Positions 62,782 through 64,000 of a stretch of DNA of 64,000 nt are shown piece by piece. The DNA comes from Lachnospiraceae bacterium. GTDB lineage: Bacteria; Bacillota; Clostridia; Lachnospirales; Lachnospiraceae. The stretch is from the NCBI GenBank assembly GCA_017517305.1, contig JAFWZV010000009.1:1-64000 (forward strand), written 5' to 3'. Every line of letters begins with the position of its first letter. Position 1 is the first letter of the stretch. The notes beneath the pieces were generated by a model. The model did no database searches. It was not told the origin of the DNA and saw nothing but the letters and a program-made list of their open reading frames with translations. The position numbers were made by a program, and so were the translations under genes.

Positions 62782-63849
62782 TTAATCCCTCCAATTGTCT
62801 AGCTCATTCTTAAGGGCATTAAGCAATTCCTCCTGTGGTAATTTCTTAATAATCTCTCCTCTCTTAAAGAGCAGTCCTTCGCCAATTCCGCCAGCAACAC
62901 CTAAGTCTGCCTCCTTGGCCTCTCCAGGTCCATTCACCGCGCATCCCATAACTGCAACCTTAATGTTAAGGTGATCATAGCTCTGGATCAGATTCTCAAC
63001 CTGCTGTGCTAAGCCGATTAAGTCTATCTTTGTCCTGCCACAGGTCGGACAGGAAACTAACTCAATGCCATCTTTTCTCAAATCTAAAGTTTTAAGTATT
63101 GTCTTTGCAGATATAATCTCATCTACAGGATCGCTAGTAAGAGATACTCTTATGGTATCACCTATACCTTGCCCAAGAATCATTCCAAGTCCAACAGCAG
63201 ACTTAATGTTGCCTCTGTACAAGGTTCCAGCCTCTGTAATACCTACATGCAAAGGATACTGAGTTTTATCTGCAATCAACTCATGAGCCTTTACACACAT
63301 CATAACATCAGAGGATTTAATGCTTATAACCATATTGTCATAACCACAACGTTCTATCATAGATACCTTGTCTAAGGCACTTTCAACTATACCCTCTGCT
63401 GTTACTCCTCCATACTTTGCTACAAGCTCCTTCTCCAAAGAACCAGAATTAACACCAACTCTTATAGGGATATTGTCCTGCTTAGCTCTCATAACAACTT
63501 CTCTAAGCTTATCCTCTCCACCTATATTACCTGGATTAATTCTTATCTTATCAGCTCCATGATCCATAGCTACTATAGCTAGCTTATAATCAAAATGTAT
63601 ATCAGCAACCAAGGGAATATGAATCCTCTTCTTAATGTCAGCAAAAGCCTGTGCTGCTTCCAAGGTATTAGCAGTAGCCCTCACTATCTGACAGCCCGCC
63701 TCCTCAAGCCTTAGAATCTGCGCCACAGTAGCATCCACATCAGCTGTATCCGTATTAGTCATTGACTGAATAGCTATAGGATTTCCACCACCTATAAGCA
63801 CATCTCCTATCTTTATTACCTTGGTTTTATCTCTGTGTAGAGTATTCAT
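62782..63849 (-). CDS. ispG: (E)-4-hydroxy-3-methylbut-2-enyl-diphosphate synthase IspG
   Basis: A 4Fe-4S enzyme that converts MEcPP to HMBPP in the MEP pathway. The TIM-barrel part has GGGNPIAIQSMTNTDTADV and VADIHFDYKLAI. The cluster ligands are Cys in SCPTCGRTKIDL (about 266-269) and GCAVNGPGEAKEAD (about 300). About 355 residues, usual for the short bacterial type. The start is ATG 63849, nine bases after AAGG; an upstream ATG at 63858 abuts that site. rseP-ispG-polC is the common order in Clostridia. Confidence 0.95.
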   Translation of the reverse strand: MNTLHRDKTKVIKIGDVLIGGGNPIAIQSMTNTDTADVDATVAQILRLEEAGCQIVRATANTLEAAQAFADIKKRIHIPLVADIHFDYKLAIVAMDHGADKIRINPGNIGGEDKLREVVMRAKQDNIPIRVGVNSGSLEKELVAKYGGVTAEGIVESALDKVSMIERCGYDNMVISIKSSDVMMCVKAHELIADKTQYPLHVGITEAGTLYRGNIKSAVGLGMILGQGIGDTIRVSLTSDPVDEIISAKTILKTLDLRKDGIELVSCPTCGRTKIDLIGLAQQVENLIQSYDHLNIKVAVMGCAVNGPGEAKEADLGVAGGIGEGLLFKRGEIIKKLPQEELLNALKNELDNWRD

Positions 63850-63905
63850 ATTATACATCCTTCCGTCAAAATAAATAATAAACTATTAGTTTAAAAATGT
63901 GTTTT

Positions 63906-64000
63906 TTATGAGAAAAATACATTCTTAATATCATTAAATAAAACTACAAACATTAATATAAGCACTAATACAAAGCCTATAATATTTATAATGGCTTCTT
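63906..64000 (-). CDS. rseP: C terminus of a site-2 protease, probable RseP (partial)
   Basis: The visible 30 residues read E-A-I-I-N-I-I-G-F-V-L-V-L then a hydrophobic run, NDIKNVFFS and a stop. This matches the final membrane helix of RseP-type metalloproteases, which end with a G-F-x-L-x-x-L...NDI pattern. The upstream position before ispG and polC supports the call. The rest, including the HExxH site, lies beyond the window. Confidence 0.6.
   Translation of the reverse strand, partial: EAIINIIGFVLVLILMFVVLFNDIKNVFFS

Overview
The window looks like a chromosomal segment of a low-GC, endospore-forming Clostridia, most likely a Lachnospiraceae (Roseburia/Butyrivibrio/Eubacterium-like) organism. 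The basis is a complete spoIIIA operon, spoIVB, spo0A and sigK, a PolC-type replicase, RNase J, IreB/RuvX/DUF1292, a DUF6465-type small protein, AT-rich intergenic DNA with sigma-A promoters, and frequent TTG/GTG starts. No phage, insertion sequence or CRISPR array was seen. Almost all genes lie on the minus strand; the plus-strand exceptions are tRNA-Glu, an HPr-like gene, a DUF6465-like gene, a 2-hydroxyacid dehydrogenase, efp and sigK.

Layout. 1-6.6 kb: tRNA-Glu(CTC), mtaB, an HPr-like protein without the active-site His, an acetyltransferase, hisF-hisH behind an acidic membrane protein, and a basic low-complexity protein. 6.7-10.9 kb: two tandem spo0A paralogues (one with a degenerate receiver), a divergent 2-hydroxyacid dehydrogenase, and spoIVB. 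10.9-20.3 kb: a housekeeping operon asp23-nusB-xseA-xseB-ispA-dxs-tlyA-nadK-argR-recN with a promoter before asp23 and a terminator after recN; a 125-bp inverted-repeat element sits between dxs and tlyA. 20.3-25.2 kb: spoIIIAA-AH with a sigma-E-like promoter and a 16-bp perfect terminator stem. 25.2-27.1 kb: efp and a convergent Xaa-Pro aminopeptidase.

27.2-48.3 kb: a roughly 21-kb type IV pilus operon, read pilB-pilT-pilC-pilA-pilD-pilMN-pilO, then four minor-pilin-like genes and a gene for a 1996-residue exported protein. PilM and PilN are fused. The minor pilins resemble the GspI/K/H/J set, with a 1085-residue pilin that lacks Glu5. The giant protein is placed like a PilY1 tip adhesin. This locus is the best candidate for an under-described system.

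48.3-64 kb: a CPBP membrane protease-like gene, sigK without a pro-sequence, a tRNA ho5U pathway cluster (U32 peptidase TrhP and methyltransferase TrmR) split by two O-antigen-ligase-like genes, a MltG-like protein without its catalytic domain, YlbF, RNase J, DUF1292-ruvX-ireB, polC with a charged linker insertion, ispG, and the 3' end of rseP at the window edge.

Spo0A starts sporulation, the SpoIIIA channel and SpoIVB act across the forespore membranes, and SigK drives late mother-cell expression. Dxs, IspA and IspG are parts of the MEP isoprenoid pathway. All functional calls rest on reading the translated sequences; no database search was run.
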